NCBI GenBank assembly: GCA_023053545.1 | Contig: JAKZAN010000006.1 | Coordinates: 4,097,001-4,161,000 of the forward strand | Origin: Lepidurus packardi | Lineage: Eukaryota > Arthropoda > Branchiopoda > Notostraca > Triopsidae | Direction: 5' to 3' | DNA: 64,000 nt | In this document: positions 10,746-22,049 of the stretch, one piece after another | Layout: each line of letters begins with the position of its first letter | Numbering within the stretch: position 1 is the first letter of the stretch | Notes under the pieces: model-generated | Database searches by the model: none | The model's input: the letters and a program-made list of their open reading frames with translations, nothing else | What the model was told of the DNA's origin: nothing | Made by a program: the position numbers and the translations under genes

Positions 10746-12008
10746 GTTTTGTGAGAAGTGGAGCAGAGGGGATTGTTAAATGAAAACCAGCGTGATATGT
10801 TTCGACATGGAAGGTTCCGAAACGAAAAAAATACGGATTGTATTTCTGACTTTAAAACTCTAAATGCACTGACGACAATGCGTGTGCAAAAAAGTTTGTT
10901 GAATCTTTTCGTCAGTAACTGTTTGCCTAAACACACTTAGTGCCAGTTGCTATAAATATACGTTTAATTTCCTCAACTCAGCCAACGAAATGCGTCTGTT
11001 GAATTCTTCATTTAATTCCGGTTTTGCGTCATCGCATACACTTGACTGACGTTTTGACGGGTGTTTTGAATTAAAAGTAAAAAAAACACGACTTCCGTTC
11101 TTGCGTTTGTCTATTTTGGACTCGTGATTTGATAATCTTCCTAGGTCACGTTGAAGGAGGCTTTCAACACTGCTACGGTTTCATTTCTGAGCAATATAAA
11201 AGGGACGAGCGTCCTGACATGAGTTTGTTAGTTCTTTTCTCAGTCGGTACAAGAAGTTCTTTCTTGGACAATAAAGCAATGGTCATCTGTGAGCCAGACC
11301 CGTGTGCCATGCTGACTACATTACGACATTTCTATCAGGTAAACCTTGACTCATCCCTTTCCTTTTATCCCTTAATGCACTCGGTAAGCATCCGGTCTTT
11401 CATCCAGTCTGGTCTTTCCTTTCGGATCTTTTGGCGTACAAACCCGATTGGATGCCTTTTTATCGATGGGCGCTAAATGCTGCACTCACAGAAAGTATAG
11501 GATATTAGATAGGACCGGGTGTGGGCTACATCCATAAAGAGCTGAATGGAGATGAGGTGACCATGGCAACGCACAGTTCCTGGTTCGATTCTTGGCATGT
11601 GGTCTCTCTTCGGGAGTTTCTCGCGTCTGGGGAAACGGTTCTCGCAATAGCGCAGACTCTTCGTTGCACGCATTGGCGTCTGCTCGCACTTTCCGTGCAC
11701 AATACCTACTATTCGTCGTATATACAATGGTATGTCGACGTTCTCGCCACCCCTTATAGAGTTTTAGTCTTCCATTGCTTCCTTCGTCTACAGTCTTCCG
11801 TTCTTTCGTGTCTTTGAATTTGAACGTATTTTTTCTTGTAAAAGACACATTCGGTTTTATCATAACAATGAAATTTATTGCGCATCGTGTGAACCTAACC
11901 TTCCAATGTCATCAAACTAATCGTTAAGAAACCAACTAAACCCCATTCCGATTCCGCCAAGAGACAAATTAACTTACCGAACTATCCCGTGGCTTATTTT
12001 CTATTGCC
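10746..12008. other. Intergenic region with a TATA-like motif and possible tRNA-derived remnant
   Basis: No supported gene is seen. A tataaaagg word at 11196-11204 is followed about 40 bp later by an initiator-like tcagtc. An open frame from there ends at a GTAAAC donor (11340) and could be an upstream exon of the gene starting at 12009. At about 11522-11593 there is a weak tRNA-like A box and a better B box, ggttcgattc. Confidence 0.35.
11196..11204 (+). promoter_or_regulatory. TATA-box-like motif
   Basis: The word tataaaagg is a good match to a metazoan TATA box. It lies 0.8 kb upstream of the unrecognised gene at 12009. The assignment rests on motif alone. Confidence 0.3.
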
Positions 12009-14874
12009 ATGGCTATAATTGTGGTCACTGGCTGTGGCGGGCATAAAGACATCTCCCCCACCACCCTAGATTTGGAACAAGACCTTGATTCGGGATTCGA
12101 TCCCGCTGACTGGCTTATGTCACCCTCCAATTCCGGACTTCCGTTCATGATATCAGCCCAGGTAGGTTTTGCTATCCCTATTTTGCATTGCAATTTGCGG
12201 GGTAGAAGCTCGTGACACTTTCCCTCCGCTCTGATACCGTTTCTACCAGGAAAACAGACAAAGCAATGTGACTTGAGGTGGATTTTCAATTTTCGCCGAA
12301 TTTTTAAGACAATATCTTCCCATAGAAAACTGCCTTACGTAATTTTTGTTTCCCCAAGCTTCCTCCATAATTTCCTCATCATGAAATGCCACACTCTCTC
12401 TAAGCGGGGTGATATGGCAAACAAATAAAAAGAAAATGGGGAAACGACAACACAGCTTTCCATATTCCCGTGATTATCTCGGAAAAAGTAGGGCTCCTTT
12501 GCTGTAACACCATATATTTCGGAGGTTATGCTTCTGTAATTGTGTAGCTGGGTGCTTATGGGATGTTGGAAAGTGTAGCTCCGCTTATAACAAAAGACCA
12601 ATTCATTTAGGCTCGTGGGAAGTGTGACAGGGCCTCGAGCTTTAGCCAGTCACACTGTAACACCGAATGGCACGAGTACTGAGGCTGCATAACAAAGTCC
12701 ACACAAGTTTTTTCTCTCTCCAAAACTCCTTTTCCCTTTCTCATATCCTATACAGCTCTCTGTAATCCACTTACGGGGCTGAGGTCTAGGCTCGCTTTTT
12801 TGTGTCTAAAACAGCTTATCTACACGTGACGAGAATGGAAATCCCGAATTGATCAGAAGCCCTATTGGTGAACGGCTTAGAGAGTTAGACAAACTAAATG
12901 AGCTTGTCAGGCAAGGTTGGTATTGGAATGTAACCTTGGTCAAACTGGTGCTATTCTTTCCCTCTAACTTTCTTCTTTTAACTTTCTTTGAAGTAGCCGG
13001 TCCCCCTAGTACCAAAAAAGAATCCAAAGACCTGTAGTATTCACATTTGCAGACCACTTGTAACCTAAACGCATTACAATAGCATCTCTGTGTAACGGAC
13101 CTCTTCTGAACTCATGCCTCAGGTGTCAAAAGTCCTTACATGGGCTAGGTGGCTCAGCTAACAGCACGAACCCACATGGATAGTCTAGCAAGTAGCACCT
13201 GTGCATTCTAGCGTGGTACCTATGCGGTGTCTTGTAGTCGTAGTAGTCCTCCTCGTCTCAGTCAGTGTTAGAACGTGCCAAGTTACAGTTCCTGCTTGGA
13301 GTCAGGTTGGAAAAAGGTTTGTGTTGAGATACCAAAAATTACAAGGGAGTCTTGTATCATTGCTCTGCGTAATACTTGTGGTCTTGTTGGGGTTACTTTG
13401 TGCTGCCGTTGCCTGTAATTACCAGGGAAGTGTTTGTCATTTCGTAATGACTCAATGACTAATGGGATTGTTTTGCTGGGCAACGCTTACCGGAAGTCTA
13501 TCAACCTTTCCTCTAGCCAACAAAGCACCCTCCCCCGCACAGTCCCATGATGTATGAGAGCCAGCAAACCCAAGCTTCGATGACATTGCAACAGCCGAAG
13601 TCGGTCCGGAAAGGCGTTCGTCGCAATGCGTCATTGTATCATGCAGTGATCCAACGCGAAGGTCCTAATCAATTCACTGTGGACACTTTGCGACATTTGC
13701 ATGGAACTCAGGCACACTATCCCTTAAATCCTTTGGCAAGCACGGCCAAATCCGCGGCCTCTGGTATGGGTGCTCTGTTTCCGGCACAGTTGGCGGCTCC
13801 CAAGTCAACGGAGGGTGACCACCAAAGCAAAATACGGCGCTCGCAGAGCGTGAGAGCTGTATTGAAAAAGAGTGCGTCCTTCTTACTAGGAAAAACTCGC
13901 TCAGCAAATACGGCAGCTCAGCCGAATTTGGAAACGACACCACCAGCAAACTATTCCCAGGTAGCCTTGACCGCCCCGCACGCAGCACCTCTACTAGTTT
14001 CACCGCTTTGCGCTGTAGCGGCTGATCCCAAGGTCTGGTCCACTTCTTTGCACCGGACAGTCAGTAAAAAACCGAGCATCAAGCCCAAAGGTCCCGAAGG
14101 TAAGCGTTGGAAAAGTCTAATCAGCTTAGGGTATCAGCCAACAGCGGCCTTGCAAGGTCCCATTTATGAAACCATTGACGATGCGTATAACTCGGACCAA
14201 ATGGCCGCTTCCAACCGCTTTCGCGTTTACAAGTCCCGGTCCCATGTCTCCTTAATGCCAGCAAATCTGCAAACTGCGCCATCCTCATCTTCATCGGCCA
14301 TTTCATCGCCACGGGCGACTGGTTACGTCCATGGACTCGGTCCCTGGGTCATTCCGCGTCCGCGGAACCCGCTAGTGGATCTTTCCCCCGCGTACGAAGA
14401 CGAGGATACCAGCAGCTCCTCCCCAGCACCCTCTGTGGTCCCAGCCGGCGCGTTCCAAAGACCGGGACAGCCATGTGAGGAAGATTTATCGGACAAAGAC
14501 CTTATATTCTACCCTAATTGCCATCAGTCGCTACCGCTGCAGTCCTTGTCCGAAGGAGACGGCCAACAACCCATGTATCTTCACGATTGGAAACCGCCCA
14601 CTCCACCACCAATGATCCACTGCGGATGCCGTAGGTGTCACTTCGTGGCTAGGAAAAACATGCTGCAACAACATCAACAGGAGCCAGAACAACAGGCAAA
14701 CCTCCGACGTCATGTTTCATTTCAATTAAAGCAGGCGGTAATTTTAGTTTGTTTGTTTTTGTTTATTAAGCAATCCTATGTTTGTTTACGTTGCACTGTT
14801 TTGCCTCTTTTCCTCTCTGCTTCTCCGCTTCTCCGCTTTTTCATCAGAAAGGCAACGATTTAACGACTGGCTGA
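12009..14874 (+). CDS. Unrecognised basic, Ser/Pro-rich protein
   Basis: Inferred exons: 12009-12161, 12611-12675, 12815-12929, 13517-14737, 14848-14874; 526 residues. The ATG at 12009 has an ideal context (gccATGG), and all five exons join in consistent phase at GT-AG sites, some with weak donors. The large fourth exon (407 codons) is the solid part. It is rich in Ser, Pro, Gln and Arg, with RRSQSVRAVLKKSASFLLGK, a tyrosine motif GPIYETIDDAYNS, RVYKSRSHVSL and a Cys cluster HCGCRRCHF. The short third exon is helical and charged (IGERLRELDKLNELVRQ). No signal peptide or membrane span is seen. I do not recognise the family. It may be a cytoplasmic scaffold with phospho-motifs, but that is a guess. 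The first three exons are the least certain. Confidence 0.5.
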
Positions 14875-16311
14875 ATGCGAAGATTTGAGAAGGCTGTCAA
14901 CCTTTCTGATCAACCTAGCAGAACGGCACACTGTGTCTCTATATGAGTTTCCTTTTCTTCAACCATCCGGAGGGGAAAGAAGTGTTCTCACACCCAAGAT
15001 AAGAGAAAAGAAACCAGCTGTAAAACAAGCATGTAGAGCCCGTACACGGAAGATCACGTGTCAAGGGACTATATTCTTCCTCCCAGGCCTTGTCTCACCA
15101 TGAACAGACAGCGAATCTCTCCGATTCACGACATAGGACACGGAGTATGTGTGAATTCCTGTGTCGTAGCGTGTAGATTGGGACTCTAGCACACGGAATT
15201 GCTGTGTTTGGCAGTTACAATTTATATTGTCGTCGTCGTTTGCTCTCATTCTCCTCATTTCCCTGAGCAGTCGTTATCCGAGTTCCCAGGCTCATTGCCA
15301 TTGTGGCCAACTTGCTGACGCTATGGTATATGCAGGATACACTACACGGCTTTTCCTCATTTCGCTTATGGCTTTCAGATTTGCATATGGGGGTTCTTTG
15401 AACTTTCCTTGAGTCATGGGGCCCGTCAGGATCAGGGTGTCTCGATGTAGTGCGGCTTTATGGGACCGGTCGAGAAGAATCCAAACCCGTCCTCTTCGAT
15501 ATAAGCTGGCATTGCCTCTTCTTCCGAAGATTCGAAGCACAGTGAAACGGAAGAGGATAGGTATAGGAAGCTAGGAGAGGAAAGGAGAGTGAAGAAGCGA
15601 GGGGAGAAGGAGAGCGGAAAAGCGAGAGCTGTTGCTTTATCGATCAGATCAAGATGGTGACGTACACAAGTCACATGACTGACCTCTTTTTCTGGACCAA
15701 ATGCCGTGCTTTTTATAGACTTGGTTATGGAACTATAAGCTATAATTAGCATAGCTCCCAATCAAAATGTAAACCTTGGAAAGGTTAGGTTCCAAATACG
15801 TCAGCGAACTTCGCGTTGAAGATGAATACGGAATAGGAGCGTTTGATGCGGGGGTAAGATAAGGGTTGGGTTTATTATAGGAAACGCGAAGAAATTAGGT
15901 TGTTTGAAGTCGGGGAGTTCGACAACGGGGGTAGACAGGAAGGTTGAAGAAGGTATAAGCCAACGCGCAGGCGGGTTGTCCAATCGGTAAACGCTCGAGC
16001 CGAAGCAAGCGACATTGTCCTTCTCCCGTGCAAGAAGCTGTTACAAAGGTCTAAGGAAACCAGGTGTGGCAGCCCGTGCTGGGAAATTATTACACCTGTC
16101 TTTCGGCTACAAGTCATTCCCAGTGTTATGCTTACCACCAGGATAATGTTAACTAGATTCCTGAGCTCAGCCAGCTAAGTGCAAAACTGTGCGAAAGTTC
16201 GGTGTGTGACACTTTCTGGGTTTTGCTCTAGAAAACATAAGCTGGGGTCCAACCTGGCTGTTCCTCTAAACCACAGTGCTAAGTGCTGTGTTTAATTGGC
16301 TGCCACCGACT
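14875..16311. other. Intergenic region before DYRK2
   Basis: I see no supported gene in 1.4 kb. The minus-strand open frame at 15432-15761 is low complexity (Ser/Leu-rich) and lacks splice or family support. A telomere-like ggttaggtt word lies near 15785. Confidence 0.5.
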
Positions 16312-19158
16312 ATGTTAGCGGAATTAAAGCCTCAGCATTATTTCACCTTCCCGTTAGACAAACGTAGCCGTTATCCGCAGGTAAATGTAGGCGACACTAT
16401 GCTGACCTTAATTTCTTCAGTGGTTTTGGTGATTAGCAAGTTTTTATAAGCATGCTTACGGACACATTTGAGCTCAAAACTGAGATATAAAATATGCATG
16501 TAAGAATTAAAAAGACTTTAAAAGGCTAGTCGAGGGAAAGGACAAACTCAAGTGACGGAGGCGGGGCTGAGCCAACAGGTATCCACCAATGTGGTGAAAG
16601 GGCAAAGGCAAAAACCCTGTGTGGCGTGGGGTGTGTGTGTGTGTACAGTACGTGTACTTGGTGCTGGCCGGCATGGAGGAGGTTGAGATCCAAAATGGGA
16701 TCGATCGTTCTATCCGGGAAGCAAGAAAGCGTGTATGTGTGAGTTGTATGTGTATGTTTTGAAGTTGCTGTTCAGCACGCCAGCTGAAGCTCGTTATCCT
16801 CTGTTTTAACATGTATTTTGTCATTGAACCTTCGTTAATAGAGTCCTGCCGTGACCACTGCAGCTGGATCAACAGCAGCGGGTGCCAAAGTTAACGCCAA
16901 TGCCAAGAAAGAGAATATGGGACAGCCCTATCTGCATCCCAGGAACGGAGCTGCAGTCAATACCAAATCACCTGGTCCAAACCCTCGCAGGCGCTCTCCA
17001 TCCAAACCAGGGCATGGCGATGTAAATTTCCTCTTTGATAAACTGCCCTTATTGTCTTTTATTTTGGTTTTGCAGCCTTGGAACTCTATGTTTACAATGT
17101 GTCTTGTTTTGTCGCCCCCTAGCGTTGTGAGGTTGAAACCACTCAGCCAGCTAACACAAGTGATTCCAATGGCTCTTCGCCCAGCGGAGTTGGGACCAAC
17201 TCCTCTACTTCGAGCTCGTCCGGAACGGGCTCGGCTCCCCGGACTCCTATGACGTCCGGCGAAGTGCTAAGCTTGTATGGATCCCGTTTGACAGCGTACG
17301 AACGTTTGGAGCTGGAGCACTACCCGGAGGTATGGTATCTGGGGCTGGAAACCCGCAAAATACACGGCGAACCGGGAGGACCACAGAATGGAGGCTACGA
17401 CGATGAAAACGGATCCTACCACAAAGTGTTACATGACCATTTGGCGTTCCGCTACGAAATCCTGGAGGTGATTGGCAAAGGAAGCTTTGGACAAGTTATC
17501 CGAGCTCTGGATCACAAAAACGGACAGCAAGTTGCCATTAAGATTATTCGGTAAACAAAATGTTTTTGTTTCCTGTTGTTTTTCGTGCCTTGTTTTATCT
17601 CAAAATCGCAGTAGCGTGAACGAATAAACTTTCTGTTCTCAGGAACAAGAAACGGTTTCATCACCAGGCGTTGGTGGAGATCCGTATCTTGGATCATTTA
17701 AGACGGCGTGACAAAGACGGGTCCAATCATGTGATACATATGCTGGATTATTTCTATTTCCGTTCGCATTTATGCATCACCTTCGAGCTGCTTAGGTAAA
17801 CACTTTTTTGTTATCTGATTCTTCAATTCTTGTTCAATTCCAGTCTCCTAACGAGTTTATTTCTCAATTTTCCATTTATTTTCGATTTAGTTTGAATTTG
17901 TACGAGGTATTAAAGAAGCAGGGCTACCAAGGATTCAATTTGGGCCTTATTCGGCGCTTAGGACGTTCACTTTTGGAGTGCCTCCGTCTCTTGAAGCAAG
18001 AAAACATCATTCATTGTGACTTGAAACCGGTAAGCTTTTTATTCTATTTTTCTTTGTTCTTTTTTTTTGTGTGTTCCACTTTCCGTAAATGTGGCCCTGA
18101 CTGCTTTAAAACGGATAATCACTTTCAGGAGAACGTGCTAGTGCAGGCGCGCGGAAGTGCTTCCATAAAAGTAATAGATTTCGGGAGCTCTTGCTATTCT
18201 CATCAGCGAGTTTACACTTACATCCAAAGCCGATTTTATCGATCCCCAGAAGTCATCCTGGGCTTACCCTATGGCCCGCCTATAGACATGTGGTCGTTCG
18301 GTAAAGAAATTTCACACTCTTTTCTAAAATAGCACCCTTGTTTCTTTTAAATCTTTCTTTTAAAGCTTGTAATCTTAACAGTTTTAAAAACTTTTTTTCT
18401 TTCACGGCAGGTTGCATTTTATGCGAAATGTACACGGGCTATCCGTTATTTCCTGGAGAAAATGAAATGGAACAGCTCGCATGTATTATGGAATCTTTGG
18501 GCCTTCCCTCGGAAAACGTTGTAGCGAGTGCTACAAGGAGACGCTTATTTTTCGACTCTCGAGGCCAGCCACGGTGCATCACCAACACGAAAGGTCGCAA
18601 AAGAAGGCCGGGCTCCAAAGACTTGGCAACTATTTTGAAGTGCAACGACGCTACCTTTGTGAACCTCGTTTCCCGTTGCCTCGAGTAAGTGTCGTGTTTT
18701 CCACTCCTGGAACGATATACTTTTTCTAATTCTTGTCTTTGATATATCTTGATTCCCTGACCTTTTCCTTCTTTTTCCGTATACTCATTCTTCTTTTTCT
18801 TCTTTTTTCCTGTTATTATTATTAATATTGTTTTAGGTGGGATCCTGCTCGGCGTTTGTCGCCTGAAGAAGCATTAAGACATGAATGGTTTACTTCGTCC
18901 ATGCAATCATCCTCCCCGAATACTCCTTCAGTCACATCCCCTCGGCTTTCGGATCAAGATTCCTCTCCGGCCAGCAAAGACAAAGATCGGGAGCGAGACA
19001 AAGAAAAGCTGAAGAATTTCCAAATGTACCAAGTGTACAAAGCCAAAAAGACGACAGGGTCTAACAAAGCTACCGGCTCTTTGTTCACAGACGACCAATC
19101 TATCCCGGAACCTCCCAATTTAGATGACTCGGGAACATTTCTACCTACAATACTCTGA
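16312..19158 (+). CDS. DYRK2: DYRK2-type dual-specificity tyrosine-regulated kinase
   Basis: Eight exons: 16312-16380, 16842-17021, 17123-17550, 17643-17795, 17891-18029, 18129-18300, 18411-18684, 18837-19158; 578 residues. Residues 1-125 are low complexity. A DYRK-homology box ([10 protein letters not shown], then [11 protein letters not shown]) precedes the kinase domain starting at about residue 194: IGKGSFGQV, catalytic Lys in [23 protein letters not shown], and the activation loop [13 protein letters not shown] with the autophosphorylated second Tyr. [11 protein letters not shown] and the [10 protein letters not shown] loop place it in the DYRK2/4 class rather than DYRK1. These kinases phosphorylate Ser/Thr substrates after autophosphorylating on Tyr during folding. 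The Ser-rich C-tail is short. The first exon is inferred from phase. Confidence 0.93.
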
Positions 19159-19732
19159 AAAATGGAAAAGAAAGACCCATGTTAAACACTACAGCATTCA
19201 ACCGCTCCAAAAAAATAAGTCGTTTGTAAACATTTCTCATCACAAAACTATGGCTTCCTTTTTTCCCCCCAAGAAGAAAGGAAATCTTCCCACATGCTAA
19301 CTTTAAACTCATTCCACTCAATGCAATATCTCTTCTTCCCGGAAACTTGCCCCCCCTCCCGACTCTCTTTTCTATGGACTATGCACACGCTCTATCTATG
19401 CATGACAAATTCACCCTCATGTTGACAAGACTCCCGTGCGCATTTTATTCATTTTTAATATTTTTTCAATTTTTTTTTTAAAGGAAAACTTTTTGGGTCG
19501 CCCCCTTCTTTAGAACAGGAAAACAAAGTTTATTCTATCCGTGTCTCGTTAGATAAATGAACATATCCTTAAATGGAACAAGCAACGTGAGGACCCCTAA
19601 AGTGTACATATATATTATAGTCAAGACACTTGGTAGAACCTTAGATCATAGAAAAGTTTATCTTTATGTTGTATCCCGGAAATTTGAAGATGAGAACGAA
19701 AAAACTTGTTCCATGTGAAAAGACCAAAGGCT
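19159..19732. other. Convergent 3' regions of DYRK2 and SGSH
   Basis: The two genes end facing each other. The gap is T-rich and non-coding and should hold both 3' untranslated regions. Confidence 0.6.
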
Positions 19733-21755
19733 TTAGTTTTTATTATGCAAAGGTTGACATGTTGGGTACGTAGCTGCTGATCCGACGTCGTAAAGTATAC
19801 CGTCTGGGTAACAGAGCCATGGATCGTAGGTCATGTTGAGCCACTTGGTTAAGGTTTCCTTCAGTTCCACGAATTGGGAACGGTGCGATTTTTTCCTAGC
19901 AAGATTAAAGCGCTCCTTCGGATCATGAGTAAGGTCGTACAACTCCCATTCCGGGCGGTAGTAATAAGCCTTTAAAGTTTTATACCAGGGCAAGTGTCGA
20001 TGATACCTGGTTCGGTTAAGCAGGTCTTGGAAGGTGTTGGACAAGTAAAAGTCTTGATCGATGGGAAACGGGAGTCGGTAGTGAAGATTATGGATCAGTT
20101 TGGTACTGGGAGTGCGGATGGCCCGCATGGCGTACGCCATGGTGACCTCGTGAAGTGTTTGGCTGGCCAACACGGGGCGTTTGGGGTCGAAAAATGAGAG
20201 CAGTGAGTTGCCCAAGAGTTGAGTCGGTTGCGTCTTCTTTAGGATGTGGTATTGCGGTGGGGGAATGGACCACCAGTCCAATACTGTGGGCATAATGTCT
20301 AGTAAAGTGACTTGCTCTTGACTCCGTTTGCCGGATTGCTTAGGCGTCTCCGGGTTATGAATAAAGAATGGAACGGAGAGCCCTGGCTCGTATAAATTGG
20401 TCCTTCCGCTTGGAAAAGGAACGCCATTATCGGACGTGTAGATAATCAACGTGTTCTTCGCGAAGCCAGCTTGCCGAATTTCTTCAAGGACAAGGCCTAC
20501 ACCTTGATCTAATCGCGAAATGGTCGTGTATTGAGCAGCGAGGTCTTTTTTGGCAGCCAGAGTGTTTGGCACGAAATAAGGCACGACAACATCTTCAGGG
20601 TTGTAGCTAATTGGTTCCCAGTCTGGTATTACGCCATTCCCAGGTTGGCCGTCGCCGAATTTCTCGCAAAATGCCCCGTAATTTCGATCTGCATGGCCAC
20701 AGCGGTGCGGATCGTGAAAGGCAACGTAGAGAAAAAACGGAAGGTTCCTAGCGAACTTTACTAAATTAGTTTCACTTTTGTTAACGCATTTTTGGAGGTT
20801 TCGATTATTTTCAATTATACAATATTTCGATTATTTTTTTTTATTTTATTTGTTTTTCTTTTTATTTTATAGTTACTTATTATTTTTATTTCCATTTTCG
20901 ATTATTTTTCTTTATTATTATTGTTAGTATTATTTTGATTTTCGATTACGATTATTTCGATTATTCAATTATTTTTAGTTATTATTATTATTTTGTTTAT
21001 TTTTATTGCTCCTATTATTTTTATTTCGATTGTTTCCATTTTCGATTATTTCGATTACTCAATTATTTCGATTATTTTGATCTATTATTTTATGAATGTT
21101 ATTTCGATTATTTTCGATTACTTTGGTGTTTCGTTAAGAAACTGGCGAACTAGTAGCTTGATGCGAGTTATGTTTCTGCCCACTTGTAAGAGGGAATTAT
21201 TCTCTTCTGTCTCGGAGAAATCGAAGGGGAAAAGCGAACCCGGTCCCACGTGCTTCTTTCCGATAATCCCTTTAGGGAGGAGAACGAAGTTACATAACAA
21301 TTACAGACTTCCTTGCTTTCAAGGGGAAACCTGTTCGGATGCCTTGATCTTTGAGCAACGCTGGTAAGGAGATGGAATTGTCAAAGACATTAAAGTGATG
21401 AGAGTCTTGATGCAATCCGTACATTCCGTTTTGATGTACAGGTAATCCCGTAAGCAAGGCTGCTCTCGAAGGGGAACAACTGCTGACTGTGGTAAAAGCA
21501 CGGTCATAAACTACGCTTTGGGAGGCGAGTTTATCCAAATGAGGTGTTTGACAAACGCGGTTTCCATACGCACCCATTTCGAACCCTCCATCATCCGCTG
21601 AAAGAAAATCACAGGAAGCGCATTAGCAAGATTCATACCTTTTTTGGTGACTTGGATGTTTTACCGACAATTAGAAGAACGTTTTTGATTTCCTGATTTC
21701 GCGCTACAGCACTCAGGAACAACCAACAATATGCCAATTCCTTTAATAAGCCCAT
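19733..21755 (-). CDS. SGSH: N-sulfoglucosamine sulfohydrolase (heparan N-sulfatase)
   Basis: Four exons on the minus strand: 21755-21665, 21597-21331, 21269-21122, 20774-19733; 515 residues against 502 in human. The start codes for a hydrophobic signal peptide ([11 protein letters not shown]). The sulfatase core has [13 protein letters not shown] and [13 protein letters not shown], in which Cys71 is the residue converted to formylglycine. Further matches are [65 protein letters not shown] and a C-terminal CQPLHN. The enzyme removes N-sulfate from glucosamine during lysosomal heparan sulfate breakdown. The last intron must end at 20775 (aaaag) because the nearer tttag breaks the frame. The gene is head-to-head with BBS7. 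Confidence 0.95.
20775..21121 (-). repeat. SGSH intron 3, degenerate ATTATTTCG-type simple repeat
   Basis: On the plus strand the intron is dominated by variants of ttcgattattt over roughly 20800-21120. It looks like a decayed microsatellite expansion. Nothing in it is coding. Confidence 0.6.
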
Positions 21756-22049
21756 TTTGAATTTCCTTCACGAAACAGGAAGTGGGCGGATGTCTGCAAA
21801 GGGTCAGTCGCCAGGCTGTGTACCGAAATCGTTCAAATATCGGGCTAGGAGAGCTTGGCCATACGGGACATGTCGCTCATTGCTCGCCCCTAGCAACCGC
21901 ACACCGTGTTTTGTTATGGAAACACGAATCTTCGTAAGTTGTGCAGTGGGCAACATTTGGCGGCGTTATATTCAGGCTGCTTTAGTGCGTTCTTTCAATA
22001 ACGGAGGAGCAGTTCGATCATCGTCTGACAAAAGAAGTGAAATTATACA
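21756..22049. promoter_or_regulatory. Shared promoter region of SGSH and BBS7
   Basis: Only 294 bp separate the two start codons, which point away from each other, so both promoters must lie here or overlap the 5' ends. The region includes an X-box-like site described separately. Confidence 0.6.
21910..21923 (+). promoter_or_regulatory. RFX X-box-like motif upstream of BBS7
   Basis: The 14-mer tttgttatggaaac matches 13 of 14 positions of the X-box consensus GTHNYYATRRNAAC; only the first base differs. It lies 127 bp before the BBS7 ATG. X-boxes bound by RFX factors (DAF-19 in nematodes) typically sit about this far upstream of ciliary genes. The call is motif-based. Confidence 0.5.

Noticed and set aside
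13201..13458. Plus-strand hydrophobic open frame
   Set aside because: It lies in intron 3 of the orphan gene, has no usable splice signals in phase and shows only simple Val/Leu runs.
15432..15761. 110-residue minus-strand open frame
   Set aside because: Ser/Leu/Phe-rich low complexity, no relatives recognised and no neighbouring exon in phase.
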